From the NCBI GenBank assembly GCA_964542455.1, contig CAZIUC010000002.1, positions 62,001 to 126,000 on the forward strand: DNA of 64,000 bases. The letters are read 5' to 3'. Of this stretch, positions 62,459 through 64,000 are shown piece by piece. The DNA is from PFJX01 sp964542455. GTDB taxonomy: Bacteria > Pseudomonadota > Gammaproteobacteria > Burkholderiales > Thiobacillaceae. Position 1 is the first letter of the stretch. The number at the start of each line of letters is the position of its first letter. The notes beneath the pieces are model-generated. The model saw only the letters and a list, made by a program, of their open reading frames with translations, had not been told where the DNA came from and did no database searches. A program made the position numbers and the translations under genes.

Positions 62459-64000
62459 CTTTCCTCGGCAGAAGTCTCTGCCGAGGATTCCACCCTTTCC
62501 AATCCAAAGTCAGTCGTATAGCGCAGTATTTTCCTCCCACTGAGGCTCACCACGTGATCCATGCCTTGCGCCCTGAGTGGCAGCGGGAAGTGGCCGTTTT
62601 CATCCATTGTGAATGCACTGTCGCGGAGGAAATTTCGCCAACTGGCGGGCACGGGCACGAGGTTGAGGTCGAGGGTTTCGGCCTGCTGGTGTTCATCCAG
62701 GGTGCTCAGGTCCGTGCCATCCAGGAGACGCCCGTCTTCCCGTAGGGGCAGCACGTTCAGGCTCATTTCGCCGTCGCGGGTCTTGAGGGTGATGGCGGGG
62801 TCGTCGTCGAACTGGCGCAGCCTGGGCGTGGTGATCATGGCTTGGGCATCCTGGATGGCGGCGCGTTGTTTCCCCCACCAGTCGTCGAAGTTCCTGGTGA
62901 TGGCCGCCGGCTCGTCGGGCCAGTCCTCTTCGCCGTAGACGGATTCGAGCCATGTCCGATAGGCCGCCGGAAACACGATTCCACCGTGCTCGTTCACCGC
63001 CAGAAGCCGGTCCGTGCGCCACAAGATTCGCGCGTTGCCATAAATCAGTTCGAGCACGCCGTAGTCTTCGCCCTCCACGCTCACCACGGTACATGACGGC
63101 GCCGTGAAGCCGGGCGCGCGGTCTTTGCGCCATTCGTGCCGGTGCAGGCGGCCGAGACGCTGGAACAGCAAATCCACCGGGCAGATTTGCGTGACCATCC
63201 AGTCGAAATCCAGGTCCAGGCTTTGTTCCACCACCTGGGTGGCGACCAGGATGCGGCCGCCTGTCCGCTCGGCATCGCGGCCGTATTCCCGCGACACCGC
63301 CGCTTCTTTTTCGCGCCGGTCCAGAAAGCGGTAACGGGCATGAAAAATATCGACCGGCAACTCAGTCTTTTCCCGCAACCGCCGCGCGCTGGCCTGGGCC
63401 GCGTCGACCAGGTTGAGGATCACAGCCACCCGCGCGCCGGCTTCGGCCGCCGCGACGATGCGATCGAGCAAGGCTTCATCCGGCAGCGCGTCGGGCAGGC
63501 GCAATAACTCAATGCCCACCCGGCGTTCACGGGGCTGCTGTTCCTCGGCAAGCGTGATGGGTTCCGGGCAGATGATCTGTTGGGACATATCGCCGCCCAG
63601 GCGGGAAGGCGCGCACCAGATGGCGGGGTAGTCGTCCACTTTTTCGGTGACCACACCCCAGGCGGCCATCAGCTTGTTGCGCACGCCCGATGGCAGGGTG
63701 GCGGATAGCAATATCGCGCTGCCGCCGGTCGCCCGCTGCCGCCGCAGGACTTCGCCCAACAGGCCGTACATGTAGGCGTCGTAAGCATGGATTTCATCGA
63801 CGATGAGCAGCGATTTGTTGAGGCCGAAGCCGCGCACGAATTTGTGCCGCACCGGCAGGACGGACAGCAAGGTCTGGTCCACCGTGCAGATGCCGATCTG
63901 CCCGAGAAACACCCGCTTGCGGCTCTGCGCCAACCATTCCGCGCACTGCGCGCCCGCCTCCTCTCGCCCCTGCGCGGTCGCGCGCCGGCCGGCTTCCACC
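62437..64000 (-). CDS. cas3: CRISPR nuclease-helicase Cas3 (N-terminus outside window)
   Basis: Cas3 is recruited by Cascade and degrades the target DNA. The visible 520 residues are the helicase part and C-terminus. They include Walker B LIVDEIHAYDAYMYG, motif III LLSATLP, ATQVVEQSLDLDFDW (motif V) and LFQRLGRLHRH (motif VI). The HD nuclease domain and Walker A must lie beyond base 64000. The gene ends PTEVGN. Its last 10 codons overlap, on the other strand, the second pseudo-repeat of the crRNA-like RNA. cas3 is 163 bases from the next gene, so the casA operon probably has its own promoter. Confidence 0.96.
   Translation of the reverse strand, partial: VEAGRRATAQGREEAGAQCAEWLAQSRKRVFLGQIGICTVDQTLLSVLPVRHKFVRGFGLNKSLLIVDEIHAYDAYMYGLLGEVLRRQRATGGSAILLSATLPSGVRNKLMAAWGVVTEKVDDYPAIWCAPSRLGGDMSQQIICPEPITLAEEQQPRERRVGIELLRLPDALPDEALLDRIVAAAEAGARVAVILNLVDAAQASARRLREKTELPVDIFHARYRFLDRREKEAAVSREYGRDAERTGGRILVATQVVEQSLDLDFDWMVTQICPVDLLFQRLGRLHRHEWRKDRAPGFTAPSCTVVSVEGEDYGVLELIYGNARILWRTDRLLAVNEHGGIVFPAAYRTWLESVYGEEDWPDEPAAITRNFDDWWGKQRAAIQDAQAMITTPRLRQFDDDPAITLKTRDGEMSLNVLPLREDGRLLDGTDLSTLDEHQQAETLDLNLVPVPASWRNFLRDSAFTMDENGHFPLPLRAQGMDHVVSLSGRKILRYTTDFGLERVESSAETSAEESPTEVGN

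Noticed and set aside
62440..62460. Hairpin CCCCAC/GTGGGG as a transcription terminator of cas3
   Set aside because: There is no T run after it on the minus strand, and it lies before the cas3 stop. Its distance of exactly 32 bases from the handle sequence fits a pseudo-repeat better.

Overview
This 64 kb window is a GC-rich proteobacterial chromosome segment. It most probably comes from a betaproteobacterium with a sulfur-oxidising or otherwise respiratory life style. The evidence is the gene order rseP-bamA-skp-lpxD-fabZ-lpxA-lpxB-rnhB, the serC/serA-pheA-hisC-tyrA-aroA-cmk-rpsA-ihfB block, a soxYZ pair, a DctPQM TRAP transporter and ppk next to a CYTH/CHAD gene. No rRNA or tRNA gene and no insertion sequence was recognised.

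Layout. 1-8.1 kb: outer-membrane assembly and lipid A genes, plus strand. 8.2-12.2 kb: motA, motB, a membrane-anchored methyltransferase and an HDOD-GAF protein in one overlapping run. 12.4-21.9 kb: minus-strand block of ihfB, rpsA, cmk and aromatic amino acid and serine synthesis. 21.9-28.7 kb: periplasmic carbonic anhydrase, a UbiB-family kinase, an NlpC/P60 hydrolase, membrane proteins, a metallo-beta-lactamase-fold hydrolase and a cupin. 28.8-35.8 kb: soxZY, a MoxR/VWA-type pair with an unknown partner, a Phd/VapC toxin-antitoxin pair and ettA. 36-45.2 kb: a DUF2914 membrane protein, a dipeptidase, an OmpA-like lipoprotein, the TRAP transporter, a stress protein and a NhaD-type antiporter. 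45.3-51.3 kb: ppk, CYTH-CHAD and an alpha-amylase. 51.3-53.4 kb: an unknown membrane protein, a small ORF and a frameshifted RyR-domain gene.

53.5-64 kb is a complete type I-E CRISPR-Cas locus read on the minus strand: cas3 (5' end outside the window), casA, casB, casC, casD, casE, cas1, cas2 and an array of 18 intact repeats with 32-nt spacers plus one degenerate end repeat. Two toxin-antitoxin modules sit inside the operon between casE and cas1. A short decayed copy of the casE 3' end lies between the two modules.

The most interesting feature is hidden between cas3 and casA. On the plus strand, antisense to the end of cas3, there is a single-spacer CRISPR-like unit: a degenerate repeat that keeps the exact 8-nt crRNA handle, then exactly 32 nt, then a second degenerate repeat with a perfect 6-bp stem. 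The predicted mature RNA is 61 nt, the size of a normal I-E crRNA. Its pseudo-spacer matches 12 of the first 15 positions of a site with an AAG PAM, and that site covers the predicted promoter of the casA operon. The first gene behind that promoter is a 41-residue single-membrane-span protein with a strong ribosome binding site, one base from casA. This resembles the crRNA-like regulators described as CreA/CreR, which guide Cascade to repress a toxin or the cas genes. Here it would be a CreR-type autoregulator, a CreT/CreA-type addiction module, or both.
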